38,901 nucleotides of DNA from DATLEX01 sp035525045 (GTDB taxonomy: Bacteria; Acidobacteriota; Thermoanaerobaculia; Gp7-AA8): NCBI GenBank assembly GCA_035525045.1, contig DATLEX010000125.1, positions 1 through 38,901 on the forward strand, in the 5' to 3' direction. Made by a program: the position numbers and the translations under genes. Shown in pieces: positions 21,720-30,145 of this stretch; position 1 is the first letter of the stretch; every line of letters starts with the position of its first letter. Below the pieces are notes generated by a model that saw only the letters and a program-made list of their open reading frames with translations, was not told where the DNA came from and did not search any database.

Positions 21720-23615
21720 GTGAACAGCAGACTGCAGATCGCTTGTTGCGCGCTGATGCTCGCCGCCGGGTGCGCCGCCCCCGGTGCACGCCCGAGCGCC
21801 GCGCTTCCCGATCCCTCTCCCGCCGGCGGTGAGGCGCCCCGCGATCTGCTGGCAAGCCTCGGACTTCGCGCCACGGCGGGCGCCGCCCCCGGCTACGTCG
21901 AGGACCGCGCCTGCGCGATGTGCCATGCGGGGATCTACGAGTCGTACCAGGGCGTCGGGATGGCCCGCTCCATGGTGCGCCCGCGCCCCGGGAACCTCAT
22001 CGAAGACCTCGGCCGCACCTACTTCCACGAGCCGTCGCAGCGCTACTACGAGATGGTCTTCTCGGACGGAGCGCTTCGGTTCCGCCGCTGGCAGCTCGAC
22101 GAGGGCGGCCAGCGGGTCCACCAGATCGAGCTGCCGGTCGACTGGATCGTCGGCTCCGGCTACCGATCGCGCGTCTACCTCTATCGCACGCCTGGCGGCG
22201 AGCTCTATCAGCTTCCCCTCGCCTGGTACCCGCAGGAAGGGGCCTGGGCCATGGCGCCGGGATTCGACCGCGCCGACCATGAAGGGATCGGGCGCCGCGT
22301 GAGGCGCGAGTGCCTGTTCTGTCACAACGGCTACCCGGAGGTCGCGGAGGGAAGCGACGCGGCGTGGGCGCCGCAGACGTTCCCCGCCGAGCTGCCGGAG
22401 GGAACCGGCTGCCAGCGCTGCCACGGTCCGGGAGCGGAGCACGTCCGGGCGATCGTGCAGGGGCGGCAGTCTGACGAGGTGCGTGCTGCGATCGTGAACC
22501 CCCGCCGCCTTCCGCCCGAGCAGCGCGACGCGGTCTGCTTCCAGTGCCACATGTTGCCGGCCGTGGCAATGATCGGCGCGCGGCGCTTCGACCGCGGCGA
22601 CTACTCGTTCCGCCCCGGCGAGCTGCTGAACGACTACATCGTCCACGTCGACATCGACGAGAAGGGGCGCGAGCGCGAAGAGCGCTTCGAGATCAATCAT
22701 CACGCCTACCGCCTCTTCCGCAGTCCCTGCTATCAGCAAGGCGGACTCTCCTGCATCGACTGCCACGATCCGCACCGGCCGCTGGCGAGCGACCCGCGCC
22801 TCGCCGGCGTCACCAGCGTCTGTCTCCGCTGCCACGAGCGGCACGACATTCCGCCGGACGCGACGGCATCCGCCGGCGAGTGCGCGGCCTGTCACATGCC
22901 GCGGCGCCGCACCGAGGACGTGGTCCACGTGACGATGACCGACCACCGGATCCCGCGCGTTCCGCCCGCCGATCCGCTGGCACCGCTCGCCGAGCGCGAA
23001 CCGGAGATCGACGATGTCACGTTCCTCGATCCGGCCTCCGCGCCGCCGGGCCTGGAGGGAGATGTCTATCGCACGGTGACCGTCCTCCGGGCCACTCCAC
23101 GTTCCACGGCCGCCCGGGCGCACATGGAGAAGATCCTCCCAGCGGCAGATCTCGAGTCTCCCGTGCCGTGGCTCGATCTGATCGCCGCCGAGCTCCAGCA
23201 ACAGCGATTCGAGGCCGCCGCCTACGCGATCTCGCTCCTCACGGAAGAGCAGCGCTCGACGCCGCTGGTCGCCGGGTGGCTCGGCATCGCGAAGATCGGC
23301 ATGGGGCGGACGGAGGAGGGGATCGCGGACCTGCAGCGGGCCGCGGGCGAGGCGCCGGATTCGCCGGAGGCGCAGTTCAACCTCGGGCTGATGCTCCACC
23401 GCACCGGGCGGAGCGAGGAGGCGCTGGAGCTGCTCGGGCGCGCGCTCGACCTCCGCCCGAACTTCGTGCTGGCCTGGATCAATCGGGCCGAGGCCCTCGA
23501 GGCGCTGGGGAGGCGCGAGGAAGCCATCGCCGCACTCCGCCGCACCTTGGAGATCGACCCTTCGGCGGCGCGCGCCGCCGCCGTCCTCGCCCGCCTCGCG
23601 GAATCGCAGGAGTGA
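21720..23615 (+). CDS. Seven-heme c-type cytochrome lipoprotein with C-terminal TPRs
   Basis: A 631-aa protein starting at GTG 21720, because the next residues form a lipoprotein signal (LQIACCALMLAAGC, lipobox LAAGC). Seven CxxCH heme-c motifs: CAMCH, CLFCH, CQRCH, CFQCH, CIDCH, CLRCH and CAACH, in residues ~60-400, with additional His residues for distal ligation. The C-terminal ~150 residues are TPRs (EEGIADLQRAAGEAPDSPEA, AQFNLGLMLHRTGRSEEALE, AWINRAEALEALGRREEAIA). The cytochrome c554-like multiheme plus TPR layout occurs in Acidobacteriota and Planctomycetes; electron partners are unknown. Export and heme attachment would be periplasmic, with lipid anchoring to a membrane. The 5' region has no Shine-Dalgarno. 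Confidence 0.9.
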   Translation: MNSRLQIACCALMLAAGCAAPGARPSAALPDPSPAGGEAPRDLLASLGLRATAGAAPGYVEDRACAMCHAGIYESYQGVGMARSMVRPRPGNLIEDLGRTYFHEPSQRYYEMVFSDGALRFRRWQLDEGGQRVHQIELPVDWIVGSGYRSRVYLYRTPGGELYQLPLAWYPQEGAWAMAPGFDRADHEGIGRRVRRECLFCHNGYPEVAEGSDAAWAPQTFPAELPEGTGCQRCHGPGAEHVRAIVQGRQSDEVRAAIVNPRRLPPEQRDAVCFQCHMLPAVAMIGARRFDRGDYSFRPGELLNDYIVHVDIDEKGREREERFEINHHAYRLFRSPCYQQGGLSCIDCHDPHRPLASDPRLAGVTSVCLRCHERHDIPPDATASAGECAACHMPRRRTEDVVHVTMTDHRIPRVPPADPLAPLAEREPEIDDVTFLDPASAPPGLEGDVYRTVTVLRATPRSTAARAHMEKILPAADLESPVPWLDLIAAELQQQRFEAAAYAISLLTEEQRSTPLVAGWLGIAKIGMGRTEEGIADLQRAAGEAPDSPEAQFNLGLMLHRTGRSEEALELLGRALDLRPNFVLAWINRAEALEALGRREEAIAALRRTLEIDPSAARAAAVLARLAESQE

Positions 23616-23630
23616 ACGGCACGGAGATGA

Positions 23631-23658
23631 GGGCTCAGGGCTCGGGGCTCAGGATCAG
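23631..23658. repeat. Short heptamer repeat (GGGCTCA)
   Basis: Four consecutive heptamers: GGGCTCA, GGGCTCG, GGGCTCA, GGATCAG, in the 39-bp gap between two convergent genes; the last overlaps the serine hydrolase stop codon. Same unit length as the repeat at 3704-3788. Confidence 0.6.
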
Positions 23659-24674
23659 AGGGCCAGCTCGTGAAATCTCCCCCGAATGGCCTGCATGGCC
23701 GTCGGGGCGGCGACCGAGTGGACGCGGTTCGTGAGCAGGACCATGATCCGGCCGGCGTCGGGATCGATCCAGAGCGACGTCCCGGTGAAACCGGTATGGC
23801 CGAAGGCGCGGGGAGAGAGCATCCCGGTCGCGGCGTGGTCGCGCTGCGCCACTTGCCACCCGAGGCCGCGGTTCTCCTCGAGGCCGGGCGTATGGTTGCG
23901 CGTCGCCTCCGCCACGAGCTCGGGCGACAGGAGCGAGCCGTCGATCCACGCCTGGGCCAGCCGGAACACCGCGCGCGCCGTGGCGAACAGCCCCGCATTC
24001 CCCGCTGTCCCGCCGAGATGATGCGAGTTCCCATCGTGCGTCTCCCCCCAGATCAGGCCGGAGCGGAAGCCTCTGAAGACCACGTGCCGCGCCGCGCACA
24101 TGGCGGACTCCCACCGCTGCCCCCACTCCGTCGCCGCGATGCGCGGTTTGAGCGTGGCGGGTGGACGGAACATCGCCTCGTGCAGGCCGAGGGGCAGCAG
24201 GATCCGCTCGCGCGCCAGCGCGACGTAGTCGCCGTACAGCCGGGTGAGGGCGAGGTAGAGCAGGACGAAGTTGAGATCGGAGTAGACCACCCGCGTGCCC
24301 GGCTCGTACTCGGGGCCCTTTTCCCGGATCGCACTCACAGGGTCGTCATACGCGTAGAGCGGGAGCCACGCCGCGAGCCCCGAGGTGTGCGTGAGCAGCC
24401 TCCGGTACGGGAACCCCTCGAACGCTCCATCGAGGTCGATCCGCCCCTCGGCGACAGCCTGGAGGACGAGCGTCGTGGTGATGAGCGGCTTGGTCAGCGA
24501 GGCGCAATCGTAGATCGTGGCGAGCCCGGCCGGGACGCGGCAGGGAACGGCCACGGCCAGGCCGAGGGCGTTCTCGATCTCGATTTCGCCCGGTGAGCCT
24601 GCCGCGTAGACAGCTCCGGGGAAACTCCCCACGTCGATCTCGCGCCGCAGGAGCTCGTCGATCCTGGAGTGCAC
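23655..24674 (-). CDS. Serine hydrolase of the beta-lactamase/PBP4-like (class C) fold
   Basis: About 339 aa. Active-site triad motifs: SxxK in CASLTKPLI, YxN in VVYSDLNFVLLYL, and HTG in FGHTGFTGTSLWIDP, in the usual order. Such enzymes are D-alanyl-D-alanine carboxypeptidases, esterases or beta-lactamases. No Sec signal peptide is seen, so it may be cytosolic. The start is uncertain: I use the GTG at 24674, because the alternative TTG at 24710 coincides with a perfect TTGACA (-35) sequence on the same strand. Neither has a Shine-Dalgarno. Divergent from smc. Confidence 0.85.
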   Translation of the reverse strand: MHSRIDELLRREIDVGSFPGAVYAAGSPGEIEIENALGLAVAVPCRVPAGLATIYDCASLTKPLITTTLVLQAVAEGRIDLDGAFEGFPYRRLLTHTSGLAAWLPLYAYDDPVSAIREKGPEYEPGTRVVYSDLNFVLLYLALTRLYGDYVALARERILLPLGLHEAMFRPPATLKPRIAATEWGQRWESAMCAARHVVFRGFRSGLIWGETHDGNSHHLGGTAGNAGLFATARAVFRLAQAWIDGSLLSPELVAEATRNHTPGLEENRGLGWQVAQRDHAATGMLSPRAFGHTGFTGTSLWIDPDAGRIMVLLTNRVHSVAAPTAMQAIRGRFHELAL

Positions 24675-24704
24675 GCGCGCACTAGAACGTGTGCTCCCGG
24701 CATG

Positions 24705-24710
24705 TGTCAA
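24705..24710 (-). promoter_or_regulatory. Candidate -35 (TTGACA) for the serine hydrolase gene
   Basis: A consensus TTGACA on the minus strand. With an 18-nt spacer the -10 would be TCTAGT (three of six), placing transcription start close to the GTG at 24674. Weak -10, so tentative. Confidence 0.35.
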
Positions 24711-24771
24711 CGCGATTCTTTGTTGACCCGCGTGCTAGTCTGAGTGCAGCCCGTGGTCTGAACCATCCAAC

Positions 24772-27700
24772 ATGCTTCGACTCGACAAGCTCGAAATCTC
24801 CGGCTTCAAATCGTTCTACGATCCCGCCCACCTCTCCTTCCCCGCCCCGCTGACGGCCGTGGTCGGCCCGAACGGCTGCGGGAAGTCGAACATCTGCGAC
24901 GCCATCATCTGGGTGCTGGGCGAGAACCGCGCCTCGCACATCCGCGGGGAGACGATGGATGACGTCATCTTCCAGGGCTCGGCCCGGCGCCGCCCGCTGT
25001 CGATGGGAGAGGTCACCCTGACCCTCGCCGTCAGCAACGGCGACGGCAACCATCCCATGGCCGATGACGGCCGCATCACGATCAATCGCCGCGTCTTCCG
25101 TACCGGCGAATCGGAATTTCGCCTCAACGGCCGGCGCGTCCGGATGAAGGACATCTCCGACATCCTCATGGACACCGGCCTCGGCATCCGCCACTACTCG
25201 GTGATGGAGCAGGGAAAGATCGACCTGATCCTCTCGAACAAGCCGCAGGACCGCCGGCGCCTGATCGAGGAGGCGGCGGGGATCACGAAGTACAAGACCA
25301 AACGGCGGGCCGCGGAGCTGAAGCTGGAAGAGACGCAGCAGAACCTTCTGCGCATCGACGACACCCTCTCCGAGGTCACGCGCAACCTGAACTCGCTGAA
25401 GCGGCAGGCAGGCAGGGCCCGGCGGCACAAGGAGCTGGCCGATCAGCTCTCGACGGCCAAGCGCGCGCTGTACAAGGGTCGCATCGTGGCCGCCGGGGCC
25501 GAGCAGGTCGCGGCGCAGTCGGCCGTCGCCGATGCGCAGGCGCGGGAGAGCGAGCTGGCCGCGCAGCTCGCCGGCGACGAAGCGGAGCTGGCCGAGACAC
25601 GGACCACCCACGCCTCCCGCGCATCCCGCGCATCCCACATCCGCGAGGAGATGGCCGGCCTCAGCGCCGGGATCGAGCGGCTGCGGTCATTCCTGCAACA
25701 GTCGGAGATCAACCTCGGCGAGCTGGTGCAGCGCATCGAGGCCGGCCGAGGCCAGCTCGCCTCGCTCGAGGCGGAGGCGGCCGAGCAGCAGGCCGTCCTC
25801 GACGAGAAGACGGAGGCGCTCGAGGCGGCCCGCGCCGAGCGCAACCGCCTGCGCGAGGTGGCGGATCAGTTCGAGCGCGAGCGGCAGGAGAGGTCGGACG
25901 AGGTCCGGCAGCACGAGAAGGCCGTGACCGACGCCCGGCAGTCGCTGATGCGGACCATCGCCCGCATCTCCGAGGCCCGCAACCAGGTCCACCAGATCGA
26001 GATCGCCGTCGAGAAGTGCGAGTTCTACCTGGGCAAGCTCACCGAGAGCGCCCGCAAGGCGGCCCACAGCCGCGACGGCGCCCTGGCCCTGATGCGGGAG
26101 TGGGACGGGCGCGTGGGCGAGGCGGAGGCGGCGCTCGTCGACGCGCAGCGGACGGCCCGCGAGACGGAGGCCCGGCGCGACGAGCTCACCGGGCGCCGCG
26201 ACTCGATGCGCGAATCGCTCTCCGGCGCGCGCGACCGCGTCTCGCAGACCACCTACAGGATCGACTCCATCCGGACGCTCCTCACCTCCCTCGAGTCGCA
26301 GGACGAGGAGGTCCGCCGGGCCATCCTCGAGCTCATCCCCAACGCCGCCTCCGCCGCCGAATCGGTGCGCGCGGCCGAAGGGTACGAGGCCGCCCTCGAC
26401 ACGCTCCTCCGCGAGGTCTCGAAGGCGGTCGTTCTCCAAGACAGCGAGACGGCCATCGAGGCCGTTCATCGCCTCCGCGAGCGCGGGGCCGGCCGCGGCG
26501 CCTTCATCACCCTCGACTTCGCGCGCGCCGGCGACGGGACCCGCCGCGGCGACGCGGTCTACTCGGTCCTCGGCAAGGGAGCCGTCGCCGATGCCGTCCG
26601 GGAGGCCATCCCGGAGGCCTACATCGTCGGCGATCTCCGCCAGGCCCTCGACCGCGCCAGGGAGCGCCCCAGCGCCACCTTCGTGACGCTGGAGGGAGAC
26701 GTGGTCCGCGGGCCGCTGATCGTCGGCGGGAAGACCGAGGGGGCCACGCCGGGCGTCTTCTCCCTGAAGCGTCAACTGAGCGACCTCGAGGCGCTCCTCG
26801 GCAGCGAGGAGTCGCGCGCGACGGGGATCGCCGCGGAGCTGCAGGGAGTCGAGGAGGATCTCCGCCGGGCCGACGACGCGCGCATCGTCACCGAGGAGCG
26901 GGCCCGGCTCGCCGAGAACGAGATGCGCGAGCGCCGCTTGCAGCGCGACCAGGCCGTGGCCGAGCTGCAGCGCTTCGAGCACGACTTCGCCGTCGCCTCC
27001 GAGGAGCAGACGCTCTACGCCGAGGAGAAGGCCCAGCTCCTGACGCGGAAGAACGCCGCCATCGACGACCTCCAGTCGCGGGAACGGCTCGAGCGCGACA
27101 CGCAGGAACAGATCCGCAGCCACGAAGAGCAGCTCGGAACGCTCCGGGTGGCCTTCGAGCAGATCACCGAGACCGCTTCCCGGGCCCGGGTCGAGGTCGA
27201 GACCGCGGCCGGGAACGTGAACGCTATTCAGCGCGAGCAGGAGAACGTCTCGCGGCTCGTGGCCTCCCTCGCCGGCCGGGCCGGGCAGCTCCAGCACGAG
27301 GTGGAGTCGCTGCTCCGCAGGCAGCAGGATACCGAGGTCGCGGTGGAGGACGCGCGCGCGCAGCTCGACGTCGCGCTCGGGAAGTCGCACGAGCTGTCGG
27401 AGGTACGGATCGCTGTGGAGGCGGAGGTGGCGGACCTCGAGGCGCGCGTGCGCGAGCTCGAAGCGCGCGCCGTCAGCTCGCGCGAGCAGTGGAACACCGC
27501 CCGGGAAGGCCTCTTCGAGACCGAGCGCCGGCTCGACCGGGCCCGCTCCGCGTTCGAGCTGCTCCGCGAGCAGATCGCGCTCGATCTCCACGCCGGAGTG
27601 GACGCGCTGGCCGAGGTCGAGCCGCCGGCCACCGACGAGGCCCGCTTCGAGCTCGAGTCGGAGGTCAGCAGGCTCACCGATCAGATCGAGAAGATCGGTC

Positions 27701-28299
27701 CGGTCAACGTGCTGGCCATCGAGGAGCACGCGGAGCTGGAAGGACGGGAGTCGTTCCTGCGCACCCAGCGCGACGACCTGGTGCAGTCGATCGAGTCGCT
27801 GCGCTCGACCATCCGCAAGATCAACCTCACCTCGCGCGAGATGTTCCGCGATGCCTTCACCGCCGTGAACGGGTACTTCGGGGAGATCTTCGCCTCGCTG
27901 TTCGGCGGCGGGACGGCGCGCATGCAACTGCTCGACGAGGAGGACGTGCTGGAGAGCGGGATCGAGCTGGTGGCCCAGCCGCCGGGAAAGAAGAACCAGT
28001 CCATCGCCCTCCTCTCGGGCGGCGAGCGGGCCCTGACCGCCCTGGCCCTGCTGTTCGCGATATTCCGCTACAAGCCGTCGCCCTTCTGCATCCTCGACGA
28101 GGTCGACGCTCCCCTCGACGAGGTGAACAACGATCGCTTCATCCGCCTGGTGCGCGACTTCTCGCGCGACACGCAGTTCATCATCATCACCCACTCCCGG
28201 CGGACCATGGAGGCGGCCGACGTCCTCTACGGCGTGACGATGGAGGAGGCGGGCTGTTCGCGGCTGGTCTCGGTCTCCTTCGCCGAGATCGAGGGCTGA
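24772..28299 (+). CDS. smc: Chromosome segregation protein SMC
   Basis: An 1175-aa SMC ATPase, full length for the family. Head half: Walker A VGPNGCGKSNICDAI (32-40 core), Q-loop region, and signature-interacting YSVMEQGKID. Two long coiled-coil arms flank a hinge at ~520-660 (GYEAALDTLLREVSKAVV, GAFITLDF, GDAVYSVLGKGAVADAV). The C-terminal head has ABC signature LLSGGERALTALALL (~1080-1094) and Walker B FCILDEVDAPLDEVN (~1105-1119). It loads on DNA with ScpA/ScpB to compact and resolve sister origins. ScpA/B are not in the window. No obvious Shine-Dalgarno before ATG 24772. Very strong +1 and -strand shadow ORFs in this gene come from GC bias. Confidence 0.98.
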   Translation: MLRLDKLEISGFKSFYDPAHLSFPAPLTAVVGPNGCGKSNICDAIIWVLGENRASHIRGETMDDVIFQGSARRRPLSMGEVTLTLAVSNGDGNHPMADDGRITINRRVFRTGESEFRLNGRRVRMKDISDILMDTGLGIRHYSVMEQGKIDLILSNKPQDRRRLIEEAAGITKYKTKRRAAELKLEETQQNLLRIDDTLSEVTRNLNSLKRQAGRARRHKELADQLSTAKRALYKGRIVAAGAEQVAAQSAVADAQARESELAAQLAGDEAELAETRTTHASRASRASHIREEMAGLSAGIERLRSFLQQSEINLGELVQRIEAGRGQLASLEAEAAEQQAVLDEKTEALEAARAERNRLREVADQFERERQERSDEVRQHEKAVTDARQSLMRTIARISEARNQVHQIEIAVEKCEFYLGKLTESARKAAHSRDGALALMREWDGRVGEAEAALVDAQRTARETEARRDELTGRRDSMRESLSGARDRVSQTTYRIDSIRTLLTSLESQDEEVRRAILELIPNAASAAESVRAAEGYEAALDTLLREVSKAVVLQDSETAIEAVHRLRERGAGRGAFITLDFARAGDGTRRGDAVYSVLGKGAVADAVREAIPEAYIVGDLRQALDRARERPSATFVTLEGDVVRGPLIVGGKTEGATPGVFSLKRQLSDLEALLGSEESRATGIAAELQGVEEDLRRADDARIVTEERARLAENEMRERRLQRDQAVAELQRFEHDFAVASEEQTLYAEEKAQLLTRKNAAIDDLQSRERLERDTQEQIRSHEEQLGTLRVAFEQITETASRARVEVETAAGNVNAIQREQENVSRLVASLAGRAGQLQHEVESLLRRQQDTEVAVEDARAQLDVALGKSHELSEVRIAVEAEVADLEARVRELEARAVSSREQWNTAREGLFETERRLDRARSAFELLREQIALDLHAGVDALAEVEPPATDEARFELESEVSRLTDQIEKIGPVNVLAIEEHAELEGRESFLRTQRDDLVQSIESLRSTIRKINLTSREMFRDAFTAVNGYFGEIFASLFGGGTARMQLLDEEDVLESGIELVAQPPGKKNQSIALLSGGERALTALALLFAIFRYKPSPFCILDEVDAPLDEVNNDRFIRLVRDFSRDTQFIIITHSRRTMEAADVLYGVTMEEAGCSRLVSVSFAEIEG

Positions 28300-28309
28300 C
28301 CCGCCGGTG

Positions 28310-28338
28310 TCATCCTGAGCCGCGAAGACTCAGGATGA
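28310..28338. repeat. Small palindrome TCATCCTGAG...CTCAGGATGA
   Basis: A perfect 10-bp inverted repeat with a 9-nt loop, 11 nt after the smc stop. No U-tract, so not a standard intrinsic terminator. Its ends resemble the TGTCATYCYGAGC termini of the repeats at 9818 and 37035 and may be a minimal member. Confidence 0.7.
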
Positions 28339-28386
28339 GACGGTTGGGGTTGCGTCCTTCCGTCAACGCTTCGCCTGAGCCCGCCA

Positions 28387-28392
28387 TACAAT
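28387..28392 (+). promoter_or_regulatory. Candidate -10 (TACAAT)
   Basis: TACAAT, 16 nt before the preferred ATG at 28409. The alternative ATG at 28391 lies within this hexamer, which argues against it. No clear -35. Confidence 0.4.
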
Positions 28393-28408
28393 GCTGTGCA
28401 TCGCTCTG

Positions 28409-30145
28409 ATGGCCAGCAATACCGAACTGGTTCGGGATTTCGCGCTCCAACTGGAGAAGACCCTCGCCGCGCGGCGGCTCTACAACCCCGCCAGCGCTCC
28501 GTATCGCGAGGCCAACGAGCGACTGCTCGAGAAGTGCCGCGCCGCCGCCCAGCCTGACGGCTTCACTCTCCGGCTCGGTCCGGCCGATCTCTACCTGGAT
28601 GATCAGCCGGTCATCAGCAAGGCCAGGCGGGAGGAAGCATTTTTCTTCCCGCTCTACCGGGACGGCCTCCGCGATCTGAAGTTCACCAGCGCCACCTCGC
28701 CGAACGACCTCGAAGCGCTCCTCTCCATCCTGGAGCTGCGCGATCAGCAGCTCGGGGCGGACGAGGACCTGGTCACGCACCTGTGGCGCGCCGACCTGAC
28801 CACGATCCGGCACAGCGCAGTCGACGGCCTGAGCGACAACGAGGATCTGGGAAGCGAGGGAGGGAAGGACCTGCGCGCGCTCAGTCTGGTTCTGCTGGAG
28901 AAGATGATGCGCGGCAGGCCGGTCGAGATCCCCGACAAGCCCGCGATCGAGGAGCCGCGAAGCCAGGAGGAGCTCGACGCGGCCGGCGTGCGAGCGACGA
29001 TCGCCCAGAACCCCGCCATGCTGGCGCTCACGCCGGAACAGGAGGCGGAGCTGCGCCTGGAGGGGACCGACCGCGATCAGAAGCTCATGGAGCGGTTCAT
29101 CGAGATGCTGCTGGTGATCGCCAGGCTGCCGTTCCGCTCGATCGAGCCTGCTCTCATCGCCCCGATCCTGACCCAGTTGATCGACAGCTACTGGCACGCA
29201 GGCGAGCTCGATCGGGTGGCCGTGCTGATCTCGCACGTCAGCGCCGCCGGTCGCGATGCGCCGAGTCCCCACGCCCGCACGGTCATGGCCGGCGTGATCA
29301 CCAGCTTCCTCACCGAGGAACGGGCTGCGGCGCTGATGACCGAGTACGAGAAGGGCTCGATCTCGCCGGCACTGGCCGAGGGCCTGTGGGGCCTCCTCGC
29401 CGACGCCACCATCTGGCCGCTGCTCCTCGACTCGTATTCGCGACTTCCCGATGGAGAGCCGAAACAGACGATCTTCAGGGCGCTCTGCAACCGCGCCTCG
29501 TCGAACCTGGAGCTGCTGACCGGGACGTTCTGGGCACCCGAGCATCACCGCGTCCGGGCGGTGATGACGCTGCTCGATCCGCAGACGGAGCTGCTGCTGA
29601 CCGACCAGCTCATCCCCCTTGCCAGTCACCCGGAGGAGCCGGTGCGGCGCAAGGGGCTGGCCGCCGCGGCGCGGTCGGGCAACCCGGCGGCGATGGAGAT
29701 CCTCTGGAAAGCGATGGAGAGCGATCCCTCGAAGTCGATCCGCCTCTTCGCATTCCGGCTGATCTCCACGGCCGATCTGCCCGAGCTGGCGCCGCGCCTT
29801 CGGGCCTTGGTGACCACGCCGCAGTTCGCGGAGCGGCCGGTGTGGGAGCGCGAGAAATACATTCGCCTGCTGGGCAAGGTGGGCGGCCCGGAAGCGGAGG
29901 CGCTGTTCGAATCGTGGATCCCGGCGAAACGATGGCGATGGCAGGCGGCGGAGCTCGAGACCCTGGAGCTGGCGCTGCGAGGGCTGGCCTCGTGTGGGGA
30001 CGGCGGCTACGAGAAAGTGAGACGGATGTCCGAAGCGGGCGGCAAGCTGGCGGAGGTCGCGCGGAAGGTGCTCGACAGCGTCTCGCGCGCCGAGATCGGC
30101 GAAACGGCCATGCGCCCCCTCCCCGACGACGTGACGGTGAAATGA
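28409..30145 (+). CDS. HEAT-repeat-like protein paired with HD-GYP gene
   Basis: A 578-aa protein rich in helices. The N-terminal part (~1-110) has VRDFALQLEKTLAARRLYN, FTLRLGPADLYLDDQPV and FPLYRDGLRDLKF, a region recurring in a family of HEAT/HD-GYP-associated proteins. Its beginning resembles the start of the next gene's protein (both pair a helix with a 'lll.g..i..' strand segment). The C-terminal ~300 residues are helical repeats (RRKGLAAAARSGNPAAMEIL, RLFAFRLISTADLPELAPRLRAL). No enzyme motif. Start ATG 28409 (MASNTELV); 28391 is possible. Its stop overlaps the HD-GYP start (ATGA), so products are probably made in equal amounts and may interact. Confidence 0.7.
   Translation: MASNTELVRDFALQLEKTLAARRLYNPASAPYREANERLLEKCRAAAQPDGFTLRLGPADLYLDDQPVISKARREEAFFFPLYRDGLRDLKFTSATSPNDLEALLSILELRDQQLGADEDLVTHLWRADLTTIRHSAVDGLSDNEDLGSEGGKDLRALSLVLLEKMMRGRPVEIPDKPAIEEPRSQEELDAAGVRATIAQNPAMLALTPEQEAELRLEGTDRDQKLMERFIEMLLVIARLPFRSIEPALIAPILTQLIDSYWHAGELDRVAVLISHVSAAGRDAPSPHARTVMAGVITSFLTEERAAALMTEYEKGSISPALAEGLWGLLADATIWPLLLDSYSRLPDGEPKQTIFRALCNRASSNLELLTGTFWAPEHHRVRAVMTLLDPQTELLLTDQLIPLASHPEEPVRRKGLAAAARSGNPAAMEILWKAMESDPSKSIRLFAFRLISTADLPELAPRLRALVTTPQFAERPVWEREKYIRLLGKVGGPEAEALFESWIPAKRWRWQAAELETLELALRGLASCGDGGYEKVRRMSEAGGKLAEVARKVLDSVSRAEIGETAMRPLPDDVTVK

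Noticed and set aside
24736..24741. TAGTCT preceded by TGC as an extended -10 for smc
   Set aside because: Three mismatches from consensus and no -35; kept out of the feature list.
25687..28194. 835-codon minus-strand frame inside smc
   Set aside because: GC-bias shadow of the smc coding strand; low-complexity Leu/Gly/Arg composition and the plus frame carries complete SMC motifs.
28783..30141. N-terminal extension of the HD-GYP frame
   Set aside because: Arg/Gly/Asp-rich sequence antagonistic to the HEAT gene in another frame; the ATG at 30142 with ATGA overlap is the true start.
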